NCBI GenBank assembly: GCA_964636675.1 | Contig: CAZWUO010000039.1 | Coordinates: 1 to 22,399 of the forward strand | Length of the DNA stretch: 22,399 nt | Direction: 5' to 3' | From: JALUUH01 sp964636675 | GTDB taxonomy: Bacteria > Pseudomonadota > Gammaproteobacteria > S012-40 | Part shown: piece by piece, positions 14,480-22,399 of the stretch | How positions within the stretch are numbered: the stretch's first letter is position 1 | How the letters are laid out: the number at the start of each line of letters is the position of its first letter | Position numbers and translations under genes: made by a program | The notes under the pieces: generated by a model | Told to the model about the DNA's origin: nothing | Seen by the model: only the letters and a program-made list of their open reading frames with translations | The model's database searches: none

Positions 14480-15253
14480 TTAAATAAATTCCTTTTCCGT
14501 CAAATAAGATGTCATTAAAGAGACGATATAATCGGTTTTAATCATCACCCCCATCGCCGACTTCTCGGTCTTGTCCATTGTAACACGGTCATGACCTAAA
14601 CCAGGTGTCGCTTGGACTAACAACCCCAGCAAAAGCGGTTGCGAGCGATCATCAAAAGACGACTTAAAAACGGGGCTGCCCTCAGACCCAGGTAATACCG
14701 GAGTATTTAACAGAAGCTGCGCATGCCCTTGATAATTTACCATCGGTAATGATGCGATCTCCGCACGCCGAACGATTGGTAAGTTATTTTTATGATCCCA
14801 CAATCCACGGGGATACCCGACATAATAAAGAGGTGTGTTAAACGCTAATTCAAAATAATCTTTATTCGAGGGCAAATGTAGGTTTGTAATACCTTGCGTG
14901 ACGATATGCACATCTTTACTGTTAAGATGTGTAGCAAAGGGCAGAAAAGGGGTGATTGCAACATTATTGACAACTTCATCCTGCGAATACCAGAGCTTTG
15001 AAAAGTTTTCAACATCTAAAACATATGGTTTTCCCAATGCAAACTCCCCGTCAATTTGCTGGAAAAAACTCAAACTTCCTATCGCAGCTCTTTGCACTGC
15101 CGAGCACGCAGTCACCAAAAATGGAAAATCATTTTCTCCCACTTTATAAATAAAAATAAATGCTGAGGCATCAACTATTTCATTGTTACTGCTTCGGGTT
15201 CTCAATCTAACGGTTGAGAGCAATAGTTTATCAAATGAGGTTTCTAAAAACAT
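14480..15253 (-). CDS. Trypsin-fold protein lacking the catalytic triad (pseudoprotease)
   Basis: This 257-residue protein has no signal peptide, so it is probably cytoplasmic. The pattern matches bacterial trypsin-like peptidases: FLVTACSAV (46-54), NNVAITPF (96-103), YYVGYPRGLWDHKNNLPIVR (143-162), then LLLNTPVLPGSEGSPVF (180-196). In active relatives these blocks read TAxHVV, DVAxxP and PGxSGSPVF. Here the His is S51, the Asp is N97 and the Ser is E191. All three catalytic positions are therefore changed while the scaffold motifs stay. I infer a protein that binds peptides or partners rather than cutting them. It sits between a multi-pass membrane protein gene (45 bases upstream) and a Nudix gene (two bases downstream). 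The fold call rests on motif memory, not a search. Confidence 0.72.
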   Translation of the reverse strand: MFLETSFDKLLLSTVRLRTRSSNNEIVDASAFIFIYKVGENDFPFLVTACSAVQRAAIGSLSFFQQIDGEFALGKPYVLDVENFSKLWYSQDEVVNNVAITPFLPFATHLNSKDVHIVTQGITNLHLPSNKDYFELAFNTPLYYVGYPRGLWDHKNNLPIVRRAEIASLPMVNYQGHAQLLLNTPVLPGSEGSPVFKSSFDDRSQPLLLGLLVQATPGLGHDRVTMDKTEKSAMGVMIKTDYIVSLMTSYLTEKEFI

Positions 15254-15298
15254 ATTCTTGTCACAAGACTTAATCCGACACTTGCTCGAAAAAGTGGG

Positions 15299-16201
15299 TT
15301 AATTGAACCACATGAGAAACAAGGTCGGTTGCAGACTAATCATAAATGTCCATAAATAAACCGAACTGCTTTGCATTCGTTTAATAAATGAAAAAAGAGT
15401 CAAAATGGCTACCATTAAACCGACGGCAAGTGAAGCATATAGTGAACTTGCAAAAACAATGGCCGATACCAAAGAGATATCCAGACCCGCTTGCACTAAT
15501 AACTCTGAATTAACCGCCCAGTGGCTAAAGAAAAACACACCAATAACGGCACATGCCCCCGCAAGAAAAAACCAAGATAAATTTTCTAATATTTCACTGG
15601 GTCTTCTTTTAAGTTCAACGTTAAGATGTTCTGATAGTCGACTCAATACGGATTGACAACAGACTAATGCATCGTCAACCTGAGTAAAAATACGATCTGT
15701 CGCTTTATTGATTGATTTTTCTAATGCAGATTTTCTTCTCATCTGATGTTCGGTGGAATCATCAATAAGTTCGTATTCGACCAACCGATCAACACGCAAA
15801 TGTAATAAATCGGTTATCTCTTTAAATTTCTGCTCTGCTTGGGTTATATCGTTGACCAACGAATATTCATCATCATTAAAAACACTCGGCAACTCCGACA
15901 TATCCAAGCTTGGAAATTGGCTATGAATTAACACCGATTGCATCACAAAACCGCGTCGACTATTGCCTTGGTGTGGATCTAATATCTCGGTTTTAAGGCG
16001 CTGCAATTGATCGAGCTGGCTGGTCAATACAAAGCTGATGTGTTTCAGCGTGCGTAAATGGATCTCGCTCTCTTTTCTTTTTTCCTGGTGGCGGAAGTGC
16101 TGAAATGCTAACCAAGCACCGATAAACGTAGCTAAGACTAATGGTGCCATCATACTAATAGATTGAATCAACCATTCTAAACCCGCGTTGATATGCCCCA
16201 T
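15299..16201 (-). CDS. Hypothetical multi-pass membrane protein with central helical domain
   Basis: I do not recognise this 300-residue protein. A membrane helix (about 12-32) is followed by a long, charged, helix-rich region (about 38-200, with KRKESEIHLRTLKHI and EKSINKATDRIFTQVDDAL), then three or four C-terminal membrane segments (about 209-227, 241-270, 281-299). The layout resembles inner-membrane proteins that hold a cytoplasmic coiled coil between membrane anchors. I chose ATG 16201, preceded by AAGAG, instead of extending to 16264, because the extension is basic and unlike a protein start. It lies between the large SBBP gene and the pseudoprotease gene, 45 bases from the latter, so the two products may work together. 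No catalytic motif is seen. Confidence 0.75.
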   Translation of the reverse strand: MGHINAGLEWLIQSISMMAPLVLATFIGAWLAFQHFRHQEKRKESEIHLRTLKHISFVLTSQLDQLQRLKTEILDPHQGNSRRGFVMQSVLIHSQFPSLDMSELPSVFNDDEYSLVNDITQAEQKFKEITDLLHLRVDRLVEYELIDDSTEHQMRRKSALEKSINKATDRIFTQVDDALVCCQSVLSRLSEHLNVELKRRPSEILENLSWFFLAGACAVIGVFFFSHWAVNSELLVQAGLDISLVSAIVFASSLYASLAVGLMVAILTLFSFIKRMQSSSVYLWTFMISLQPTLFLMWFN

Positions 16202-16276
16202 TATAACTCTTTTCTCAACTCTTCTATGATAGCCCCTAATAGATCTCTCTTGGGCAAATATCATACCCGATAATTT

Positions 16277-19200
16277 TCAGCGTGTTATTCGATACCTCAC
16301 AAACAACGTGGAACAAAAATCGCGGTAACGCAGCAATGTAAACGTAAACAGGCAAACAAAGGCCCAAAAAACGGCTGAGAAGCTCAAACTAGCGCGCGAG
16401 GGCCGTGAGAGAATTTCAATTGAGGAAGTGCGCGCATTATTCTCCGGTGTTAAATCGGAAATAAGACTAGAGAGAGAGGAGGATAACGTGAAGATTCCCA
16501 CATAAGAAGGGGTTAGCGTAATATTGACAGCTTGCTCAATGACCTGATTTGCCGCCAAGTCACCTAAATCACACCTATAAATAACAGGGTTAGCATTTTC
16601 CGTTTGGTTGCTGTTGACACAGGAAAAATTAGCGCTGCTAATATTAACCCCCATCGTGCCACCTGAAATCTCAATCCATAAGGTTACTTGTGCAGCAAGT
16701 ATACCTCCGTTATTTTCTATATCAATATTATAAGCAATTTCTTCATTAATATAATTCAGTTCTTTATCGGATACGTTTAAATCTATGCGTAAATCTGTAT
16801 TGCTTTCTTGCTGAGAAATATGCATTAAAAACACATCTGAACCACCGCCTTGATATTCAGCTTGGGATGCATTCTGGGTTATAGGAAATGCCCTCGACTC
16901 GGTACCACCACCTAAGTAAATACCATTAATCTCACTGTTTGCGTTGTTTTCAACAACACTCATCGCGGTTATATAGTCATCGTCTTCTCCACCAAGATAA
17001 GTAGAAAAACTTAAATTAACTTGATCGACAGATACGCCATCTTGGCGAATCACCTGGATCAAATCACTTTCAATCTTACTTACAAAAGCGTCTGCACTTT
17101 TGGGAAAACGACTAAACGCATCAACCACCGGAAAATCTATAGAAGTAGTCTGCCCTGCTATATAAACAACACCGGCATCGGTGACTTCCATCACACTACC
17201 TGAGTCTTGCTTTAGGCCGTTCAAGAAAGTGGAATAAATTAATTGATCTCCACTGGGGTTAAACTTGGTGACAAAAACACGGCGTTGTCCGTCATCAATC
17301 AATGGGGTGGCAAGATAGCGTCTATATAATGGGAAGGATTGCAGCAATAACTCTTTAGTAGCTGTTAAATCAGCACTATCCGCAGTATTGATAATCACGC
17401 GTGTTGTATTGATTAAAGGCTCGATGGCAAACATGGACTCAATCGTTCCGCCGCGTGACGACGTAGTACCGCCGACATAGATGTTACCCATAGCGTCAGT
17501 GTCGATATCCACCGCGGTATCATCGAAATCACCTCCCAAATAACTGGCAAAATCAATGCTCGCTGCGCCATTCGATAAACGCATGAAATAAGCGTCTTCA
17601 CACGGATGAGTATCAAAATCCACGGGGGGATCGGCGCGGCTACACGCACCAGAGCCGGGTTTATACGCCAGATAGCTTGGACTCAATTCGCTCGGCAACA
17701 AATCCGGCGATACGGTATTCCCGCTGATATAAACTTGGGTTGCCGTTAAGTCAGCTGGGTTTTCTACCAGCGCGAGAGAATTTGTCCAATCATCGCCTGC
17801 CCCGCCAATAATATTGAGGTAGGCCAAAACATCACCGGTAGCAGCTAGCCGCGCGACAAACCCATCACTGCCTTGAAAACACTTGCTGGCTGTCGTTTCC
17901 AGATTATCGGTAATACAAACGGGATTCGCATTGACCCAGAATCGCGAATAAGTATAACCTACTATGTATAAGCGCTTATTGCTGTCGACTTCAATGGCAC
18001 GTACGCCATCTAAATCATCACCGCCAATATACGTCGAATAAATCAATGCACCATCATTTGCAAACTTCATAATGAAGCCATCAGAATTGACATCACCGCG
18101 GTCTGCAATATCCTCCTCGTACTCAGCAAGTGCAGCGAGCGTATTCTGCAACGCAGCCTTGGTCGGAAAATCCTCAGAAAGCGTAAACCCACCCAGATAA
18201 ATATCACCATCGATATCGATATCCATGTCTCTCACTGCATCGTTACCACAGCCTCCTATATAGGTTGCATATAACAGCGTACCGTCTGCGGCATATTTAG
18301 CAAAAAAAGCATCATAATCGATGCGCACGTTGATTCCACGTTTAGAAAACTGGTATTCATAGTTGCAGTTTTTAATACCGTGTATATTTTGCAATGCATT
18401 CGCGGAGGCCACAGACTCCGCATTAATAAAATTAGCCTCTTGCTCAACGGCGATAAAATCTTTTTTGTCAAAAACAAAATCATCGCCTATAAATTTTTCA
18501 TACCCATAGGTTAATTTAATCCCGGATGGTTCACTGGAATCCTCTTGCAATACCGCCGAAGCACTCGTAGTACCCGCGACGAATATATTGCCATCTGAAT
18601 CAACTTTTAGTCCCTTGATTTGCTCAACATAAACACCGCCCATATAAGTTGAAAAATTGATAACGGGATCAATAACCAGTAATTTATCTTTTGCATAATC
18701 ATCGACAATAAAGCTTATTATGTCGCCATCTAAGCGAAATCGCCCGCTTATATCCTCACGTTGATGCACTGCATTAAATGAATTTTGGAATTGAAAAATT
18801 TCAGGCACATCATGTATTAGTTCGCCAAATTCGGTACTTATAAGCAGCTGCCCATTTGTCATATTTTGAATTTTTTCGGCACCGCTAATTTTTAGCTTAA
18901 TATCATCTGGATTAGCACCAGGATGAAGCCAATAATCATATTCCAGACTTCCATCTCTGAAGCGAAAAATCAAATCAATATTCGGGTAAATATTTTTAAT
19001 CTTTACTTTTTCGTAGAGTGAAACCTTATTGCTAGAAACACGATTAATAGAAGCATTCGTTGAAACACTCAATTCCTCGCGCGCTGATTTTTTTTCTGTG
19101 CTTAAGTAATTAATATGCGCAGAAAGAGGCTGTATACCGAGTATTTGTTTTGCTTGTGAGGCTTGGAAAAATTGCATTTCTACAGAAACCGCATTTACTG

Positions 19201-19483
19201 AAGATGGACTGAAACGCGGATCAATCGCAGAAGACGTAAGCGCCGCAAAAATAATAAATTCAGCCTTGTTTTCTTTTATAAAGAATATGCCACGTTTGCC
19301 TTTAAATGCGTACAAGACATCGGCAGCGTATTGCCCATTATTTTTCTCAAAAAAAGCGTTGCTTTGTAAAGCGGGAGAGATGCCCTTCGCTAAATCGGTT
19401 GTCGCAAGTGCACTGTTTAACATTACCCAAGAAAGCAGCAATACCAGCAACAACCAGAATCGCCTACCGAAAATCATACACAT
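16277..19483 (-). CDS. Large secreted SBBP-repeat beta-propeller protein
   Basis: This 1068-residue protein begins with a signal peptide (about 1-27, ending NSALA). An N-terminal domain of the type found in SBBP proteins follows (FFEKNNGQYAADVLYAFKG, then LHPGANPDDIKLKISGA). It then has about seven SBBP repeats, each a Y/F-STYxGG strand followed by DxDGNIYVxGxT, for example YATYIGGCGNDAVRDMDID and FASYLGGDFDDTAVDID; these build a propeller and may bind calcium. A DUF11-like Ig domain lies near residues 935-1030, and one membrane helix near the C-terminus ends in a basic tail (LLRYRD). It is probably surface-exposed or anchored, with an adhesive or structural role; no enzyme motif is seen. It heads a minus-strand run, with a promoter candidate at 19572-19599. 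Confidence 0.85.
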   Translation of the reverse strand: MCMIFGRRFWLLLVLLLSWVMLNSALATTDLAKGISPALQSNAFFEKNNGQYAADVLYAFKGKRGIFFIKENKAEFIIFAALTSSAIDPRFSPSSVNAVSVEMQFFQASQAKQILGIQPLSAHINYLSTEKKSAREELSVSTNASINRVSSNKVSLYEKVKIKNIYPNIDLIFRFRDGSLEYDYWLHPGANPDDIKLKISGAEKIQNMTNGQLLISTEFGELIHDVPEIFQFQNSFNAVHQREDISGRFRLDGDIISFIVDDYAKDKLLVIDPVINFSTYMGGVYVEQIKGLKVDSDGNIFVAGTTSASAVLQEDSSEPSGIKLTYGYEKFIGDDFVFDKKDFIAVEQEANFINAESVASANALQNIHGIKNCNYEYQFSKRGINVRIDYDAFFAKYAADGTLLYATYIGGCGNDAVRDMDIDIDGDIYLGGFTLSEDFPTKAALQNTLAALAEYEEDIADRGDVNSDGFIMKFANDGALIYSTYIGGDDLDGVRAIEVDSNKRLYIVGYTYSRFWVNANPVCITDNLETTASKCFQGSDGFVARLAATGDVLAYLNIIGGAGDDWTNSLALVENPADLTATQVYISGNTVSPDLLPSELSPSYLAYKPGSGACSRADPPVDFDTHPCEDAYFMRLSNGAASIDFASYLGGDFDDTAVDIDTDAMGNIYVGGTTSSRGGTIESMFAIEPLINTTRVIINTADSADLTATKELLLQSFPLYRRYLATPLIDDGQRRVFVTKFNPSGDQLIYSTFLNGLKQDSGSVMEVTDAGVVYIAGQTTSIDFPVVDAFSRFPKSADAFVSKIESDLIQVIRQDGVSVDQVNLSFSTYLGGEDDDYITAMSVVENNANSEINGIYLGGGTESRAFPITQNASQAEYQGGGSDVFLMHISQQESNTDLRIDLNVSDKELNYINEEIAYNIDIENNGGILAAQVTLWIEISGGTMGVNISSANFSCVNSNQTENANPVIYRCDLGDLAANQVIEQAVNITLTPSYVGIFTLSSSLSSLISDLTPENNARTSSIEILSRPSRASLSFSAVFWAFVCLFTFTLLRYRDFCSTLFVRYRITR

Positions 19484-19571
19484 TCAAATAATCCCATGAG
19501 GTAATTGCAAAATTCCTACTGATAACCTTTAAACACAATATCTATAATAGAATATCGCACATAGGCTAATA

Positions 19572-19599
19572 ATTATTAACTAAAATTTTCTATTTTCAA
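19572..19599 (-). promoter_or_regulatory. Candidate sigma-70 promoter for the SBBP gene
   Basis: Minus-strand TTGAAA (19594-19599), a 16-base spacer and AATAAT (19572-19577) give five of six matches to each consensus box. It lies about 90 bases upstream of the SBBP start codon. Confidence 0.45.
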
Positions 19600-19729
19600 C
19601 GATTTGTTTGAGTTTCAGCGTCACGAATAACCAGCCGGTCAAATCCATGTTGCAAGCACCAACCATTTGTATTGCTCAATCGACTTGTAAATCCTTCTCA
19701 AATATTGTGGTCTTTTAGCTAATTCCATA

Positions 19730-19756
19730 CTAAATCTCAAGCGTTACGGGTATATC
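19730..19756 (+). repeat. 27-bp motif shared with position 113-139
   Basis: This site reads ctaaatct, 8 variable bases, acgggtatatc. The same two blocks with the same spacing occur at 113-139, giving 22 of 27 identical bases overall. Here it ends 15 bases before the tpm -10 box; at 113-139 it lies where the PAS-like remnant loses its coding sense. Confidence 0.5.
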
Positions 19757-19771
19757 TGACCGCAAACACGC

Positions 19772-19777
19772 TATAAT
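19772..19777 (+). promoter_or_regulatory. Candidate -10 box for tpm
   Basis: A perfect TATAAT lies 37 bases upstream of the tpm start codon. No good -35 box is present at the usual spacing, so the promoter may be weak or activator-dependent. Confidence 0.4.
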
Positions 19778-19814
19778 TGCTCATTTAATTTCAACTCAGA
19801 ACCAACAAAGAAAT

Positions 19815-20477
19815 ATGCCCATGGACAACAATTCTTGGATTCAACGCTGGAAAAATGGCGAAACCGGATTTCACCAAGCGGTCGTCAATGATTACCTGAT
19901 AAAACATTGGAACAAACTCAATGTTCCGCCAAAATCGACGGTATTTATCCCACTTTGTGGCAAAACGCTGGATATACTCTGGCTGGCCCAGCAAAACCTG
20001 CAAGTAATAGGGGTGGAAATTAGCGATATTGCCATTAAAGCGTTTTTTGAAGAAAATTCGCTCACCTATAAAATGATGCCCTCGGCAAAATTCGACATCT
20101 ACGAAAGCGAAAATATCAAGCTTTTGTGTGGTGATTTTTTTGCTTTAAGCACTGACGATTTTCCCGATAAAATCCATGTATTTGATCGAGCTTCGCTTAT
20201 CGCACTGCAACCTAAGCTTAGAAAAAAGTATGCAGAGCATCTCATTCAACTCTTACCCAGAACGGCTAGAATATTACTCATTTGCATGGAGTATCCGCAA
20301 AGCGAAATGGACGGCCCACCGTTCTCAGTATCACATGAGGAACTCAAGCAACTTTACAACAATGCATTTCACATTGAATTAATAAAGTCCGTCGATATTC
20401 TAACCGATAACCCACGGTTTATCGCAAGAGGCTTGAGCACGCTGACCGAAAAAGTTTATCAGATGACAAAACGCTAA
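19815..20477 (+). CDS. tpm: Thiopurine S-methyltransferase
   Basis: This 220-residue SAM-dependent methyltransferase belongs to the bacterial TPMT family. The N-terminal SWIQRWKNGETGFHQ (7-21) and the SAM-binding block FIPLCGKTLDILWLA (44-58) with VIGVEIS (64-70) are diagnostic. DRASLIALQP and MEYPQSEMDGPPFSVS further on also match the family. In Pseudomonas relatives this enzyme methylates selenium and tellurium compounds and is linked to tellurite resistance; thiols are other substrates. The start is ATG 19815, with a second in-frame ATG at 19821 (MDNNSW) equally possible. It stands alone on the plus strand, divergent from the SBBP gene, so it appears to be a single-gene unit. The length is normal. 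Confidence 0.93.
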   Translation: MPMDNNSWIQRWKNGETGFHQAVVNDYLIKHWNKLNVPPKSTVFIPLCGKTLDILWLAQQNLQVIGVEISDIAIKAFFEENSLTYKMMPSAKFDIYESENIKLLCGDFFALSTDDFPDKIHVFDRASLIALQPKLRKKYAEHLIQLLPRTARILLICMEYPQSEMDGPPFSVSHEELKQLYNNAFHIELIKSVDILTDNPRFIARGLSTLTEKVYQMTKR

Positions 20478-20642
20478 ACAGGAAGGTTCACCTCGTTCCC
20501 TAAACGACATCGCAATGTGCCAGAATTGAGTTTGGTAACACAACATTTTTCCAATAGTCTTTATTTCAAGTGCTTCAATTGAATTTTTGCTGGAATAATC
20601 ACAGAGTTATTTTTGACGATATAAAAAAATTAAATAATCGAC

Positions 20643-20660
20643 ATGCGCAATATATCGCAT
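20643..20660. other. Small dyad upstream of the chemoreceptor gene
   Basis: Arms atgcg (20643-20647) and cgcat (20656-20660) flank an 8-base AT-rich centre. It lies about 105 bases upstream of the chemoreceptor start and could be an operator. The arms are short, so chance is possible. Confidence 0.25.
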
Positions 20661-20697
20661 ACGCTCCTAAAAGGATAAATATTATTTGACGAATAAC

Positions 20698-20724
20698 TCA
20701 AGAGGGTAGTTAACCTGTCGTTAG
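20698..20724 (+). promoter_or_regulatory. Possible flagellar sigma-28 promoter of the chemoreceptor gene
   Basis: TCAA (20698-20701), a 15-base spacer and GTCGTTAG (20717-20724) resemble the sigma-28 pattern TAAA-N15-GCCGATAA, with three of four and five of eight matches. Chemoreceptor genes are commonly read by this factor. It lies 42 bases upstream of the start codon. The match is modest. Confidence 0.3.
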
Positions 20725-20765
20725 TTAGTAAATAGATAGATAGATAAGCTGTAAGGGCATAATAA

Positions 20766-22399
20766 ATGAACGCAGTGCTTTATCCTGCACTTTATTTGAT
20801 GGGAAAATTACGCCTCAAAGGTAAATTTATCCTCATCGTCAGTGTTAGCCTTTTACCAATGCTCGTGTTGAGTTTTTTTATACTCAAAGACATTGAACAA
20901 GGTATTCATAAAATGGCGCTTGAGCGTCAAGGTCTACAGCTAGTTATCCCCGCAAAGCAGTTATTGATTCGATTAGCGGAGGCAAGGGGCATGACAAATA
21001 GCTATCTTTCAGGCAATCAATCATTAAAAGAGGATATTCTTCGTGCGCATCAAGATGTTGATCAGCTACTAAATAGTTTGTTGATTATCGAAGACCAATA
21101 TGACGACTATTATAATAACGACACGAAAAATATCATACAAAAATTATGGTATATTTTAAAACACCAAGCGCTAACACTACGTCCAAAGCAAAGCTTCGAA
21201 CTACACTCAGATATTATTGATCATCTTATAAATCAACTACGGCATTATGCTTATGCCAGTGATTTATTGCATGATTCAAATAAATCAGATGCTGTGTTAA
21301 TTGATACCATCATTCAGCGAATTCCAATACTTGTTGAAATGATTGGACGTTTACGAGGATTAGGCTCTGGTCTTTTGGGGGGGCAAGAACTTTCAGAAAA
21401 AGATAAAAATTTATTGCTGCTTTTAATTGATCGAGTGCGTTATCAGCATACACTGTTTTCTGAGAATGCAAAAGGCCTTGAGGATTTGACACCGGCCCTA
21501 ATTGAATTGATTTTTATTTCTGATGTGGCGATTGATGATTTTTTGGTGGGCATTCAAAGTGAGTTTCTAGAGGGGCAGAATAGAATGACGTCAGATCAGT
21601 ATTTTCAATTTGGAACGGATACTATTGAAAAAATATTACGCTTTTCTGATAGCGCGATGCCATACCTTGATGAAAAATTTGTTATTCGAATTCAATATGA
21701 TAATTTCACTAAATATATTACGTTAGGAATTATTTTAAGCGCATTATTTATATTGTTGTATCTATTAATGGGTTTCTATTTAAACGTGATAACGAGTATT
21801 AGTGCTTTAAGGCTTAAAGCTGAGCAAGTTGCTGCAGGTAATTTAGCGGTCGATATACAAACATCTGGGACGGATGAGTTTAGCGAGATAAATCATTCGA
21901 TAAGAAAGATTGCTATTGGTATTAGCCAAACAATTTCTTCGGTAAAAATGACAAGTCGCTTATTTGTTGATGTGGCCAATCGATTAACGGTTTCCAGTCA
22001 AGTGACCGAAAACTCCGTTAGCAGCCAAGTTGCTGATAGTAGATCGACTAGTCAATCAATCGCCGAACTTGCTCATACGGTTTTAGACGTGTCTGAAAAT
22101 ATTGCATTAGCAGCAAGGTCGGCAAAATCGGCAAGTGAAGCGACGAATAATGGGCAAAAAGTGGTGATGGAGACCATTGACTCTATTAACGATCTGGCCG
22201 AAGGGTTAGATGATGTTTCTCTTGTTGTTAATAAGTTAGAAACGGATAGTCAAGAGATTGGTGTTATTTTAAATGTTATTCAAGATATTGCAGATCAAAC
22301 AAATTTACTCGCATTAAATGCCGCAATTGAAGCTGCTAGGGCTGGGGAAAATGGTCGAGGGTTTGCTGTTGTTGCTGATGAGGTAAGAAATCTCGCTCA
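20766..22399 (+). CDS. Methyl-accepting chemotaxis protein, NIT-like sensor, C-terminus beyond window
   Basis: This frame is open from ATG 20766 to the window end (544 codons) with no stop. AAGGG lies about 7 bases before the start. TM1 is at about 21-41, followed by a periplasmic helical sensor (about 45-315). Its early segment RLAEARGMTNSYLSGNQSL resembles nitrate/nitrite-sensing (NIT-type) or related four-helix sensors. TM2 is at about 318-340, then HAMP (about 341-393), then the methylation and signalling helices. The conserved hairpin tip DQTNLLALNAAIEAARAGE is complete, followed by GFAVVADEVRNLA at the edge. The protein lacks only its last methylation helix in this window. It should sense a periplasmic ligand and control CheA, or a similar kinase, through the tip. 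No che genes are visible here. The ligand is unknown. Confidence 0.93.
   Translation, partial: MNAVLYPALYLMGKLRLKGKFILIVSVSLLPMLVLSFFILKDIEQGIHKMALERQGLQLVIPAKQLLIRLAEARGMTNSYLSGNQSLKEDILRAHQDVDQLLNSLLIIEDQYDDYYNNDTKNIIQKLWYILKHQALTLRPKQSFELHSDIIDHLINQLRHYAYASDLLHDSNKSDAVLIDTIIQRIPILVEMIGRLRGLGSGLLGGQELSEKDKNLLLLLIDRVRYQHTLFSENAKGLEDLTPALIELIFISDVAIDDFLVGIQSEFLEGQNRMTSDQYFQFGTDTIEKILRFSDSAMPYLDEKFVIRIQYDNFTKYITLGIILSALFILLYLLMGFYLNVITSISALRLKAEQVAAGNLAVDIQTSGTDEFSEINHSIRKIAIGISQTISSVKMTSRLFVDVANRLTVSSQVTENSVSSQVADSRSTSQSIAELAHTVLDVSENIALAARSAKSASEATNNGQKVVMETIDSINDLAEGLDDVSLVVNKLETDSQEIGVILNVIQDIADQTNLLALNAAIEAARAGENGRGFAVVADEVRNLA

Larger units (their letters stand above)
19484..19814. promoter_or_regulatory. 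Divergent intergenic region between SBBP gene and tpm
   Basis: This 331-bp AT-rich region holds the promoters of both flanking genes (listed separately). It also contains the motif at 19730-19756 that recurs at 113-139, placed just upstream of the tpm -10 box. I see no open reading frame, RNA gene or strong hairpin in it. Confidence 0.5.

Noticed and set aside
14480..15253. Active serine protease
   Set aside because: The catalytic Ser, His and Asp positions are Glu191, Ser51 and Asn97, so the usual mechanism is not possible.
20733..20746. Phase-variable TAGA repeat as a firm call
   Set aside because: Only about 3.5 units are present, too few to claim slippage without strain comparison.
1..22399. 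tRNA, rRNA or riboswitch genes
   Set aside because: I saw no cloverleaf, conserved rRNA stretch or known riboswitch core in the non-coding parts.

Overview
The window looks like a piece of an AT-rich gammaproteobacterial chromosome. The evidence is the gene set: an S-methyl-5'-thioinosine phosphorylase of the Pseudomonas type, NagZ, a CsiV-family envelope protein, bacterial thiopurine methyltransferase, and many HPt, receiver, GGDEF and chemoreceptor proteins. I cannot name the genus. The sequence is a scaffold: two runs of exactly 100 N (5458-5557 and 7085-7184) are each flanked by an exact duplicate of the contig end, so both look like overlapping contig ends that were not merged.

Region 1 (1-6352) is a signalling island. 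From the left edge it holds a broken chemoreceptor/PAS-like remnant, an HPt protein fused to a receiver that has lost its phospho-acceptor Asp, a stand-alone CheY-like receiver, an HPt-receiver-receiver-GGDEF diguanylate cyclase, a receiver-PAS-kinase-receiver hybrid histidine kinase (split by the first N gap), and a stand-alone HPt protein. Together these could form a His-Asp phosphorelay ending in c-di-GMP synthesis. An 11-bp tandem repeat lies between the two minus-strand genes, and several palindromes lie in the 435-bp divergent intergenic region.

Region 2 (6381-11303) is housekeeping and salvage: peptide deformylase, CsiV, then a minus-strand group of nagZ, a DsrE-family gene, hypoxanthine-guanine phosphoribosyltransferase and mtiP. 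The last two overlap and catalyse consecutive steps from methylthioinosine through hypoxanthine to IMP. A 148-bp MITE-like element sits between the DsrE gene and the phosphoribosyltransferase gene, with the DsrE stop codon in its terminal repeat.

Region 3 (11303-13346) has two Dpp/Opp-type permease genes, dppB-like and dppC-like, translationally coupled to nagZ. A ~300-bp inverted-repeat element separates the permeases: it supplies the dppB stop codon and probably a new N-terminus for dppC. No substrate-binding protein or ATPase is present in the window.

Region 4 (13427-19483) is a minus-strand run of less familiar genes: a single-pass membrane-anchored protein, a Nudix hydrolase, a trypsin-fold protein with all three catalytic residues replaced, a multi-pass membrane/helical protein, and a 1068-residue secreted SBBP beta-propeller protein. 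The last part (19815-22399) is plus-strand: thiopurine S-methyltransferase and a chemoreceptor that runs off the window end.

The best candidates for something undescribed are the pseudoprotease with its membrane-protein neighbour, the dppBC-nagZ linkage, the multi-HPt/pseudo-receiver phosphorelay, and the two inverted-repeat elements that lie on gene ends.
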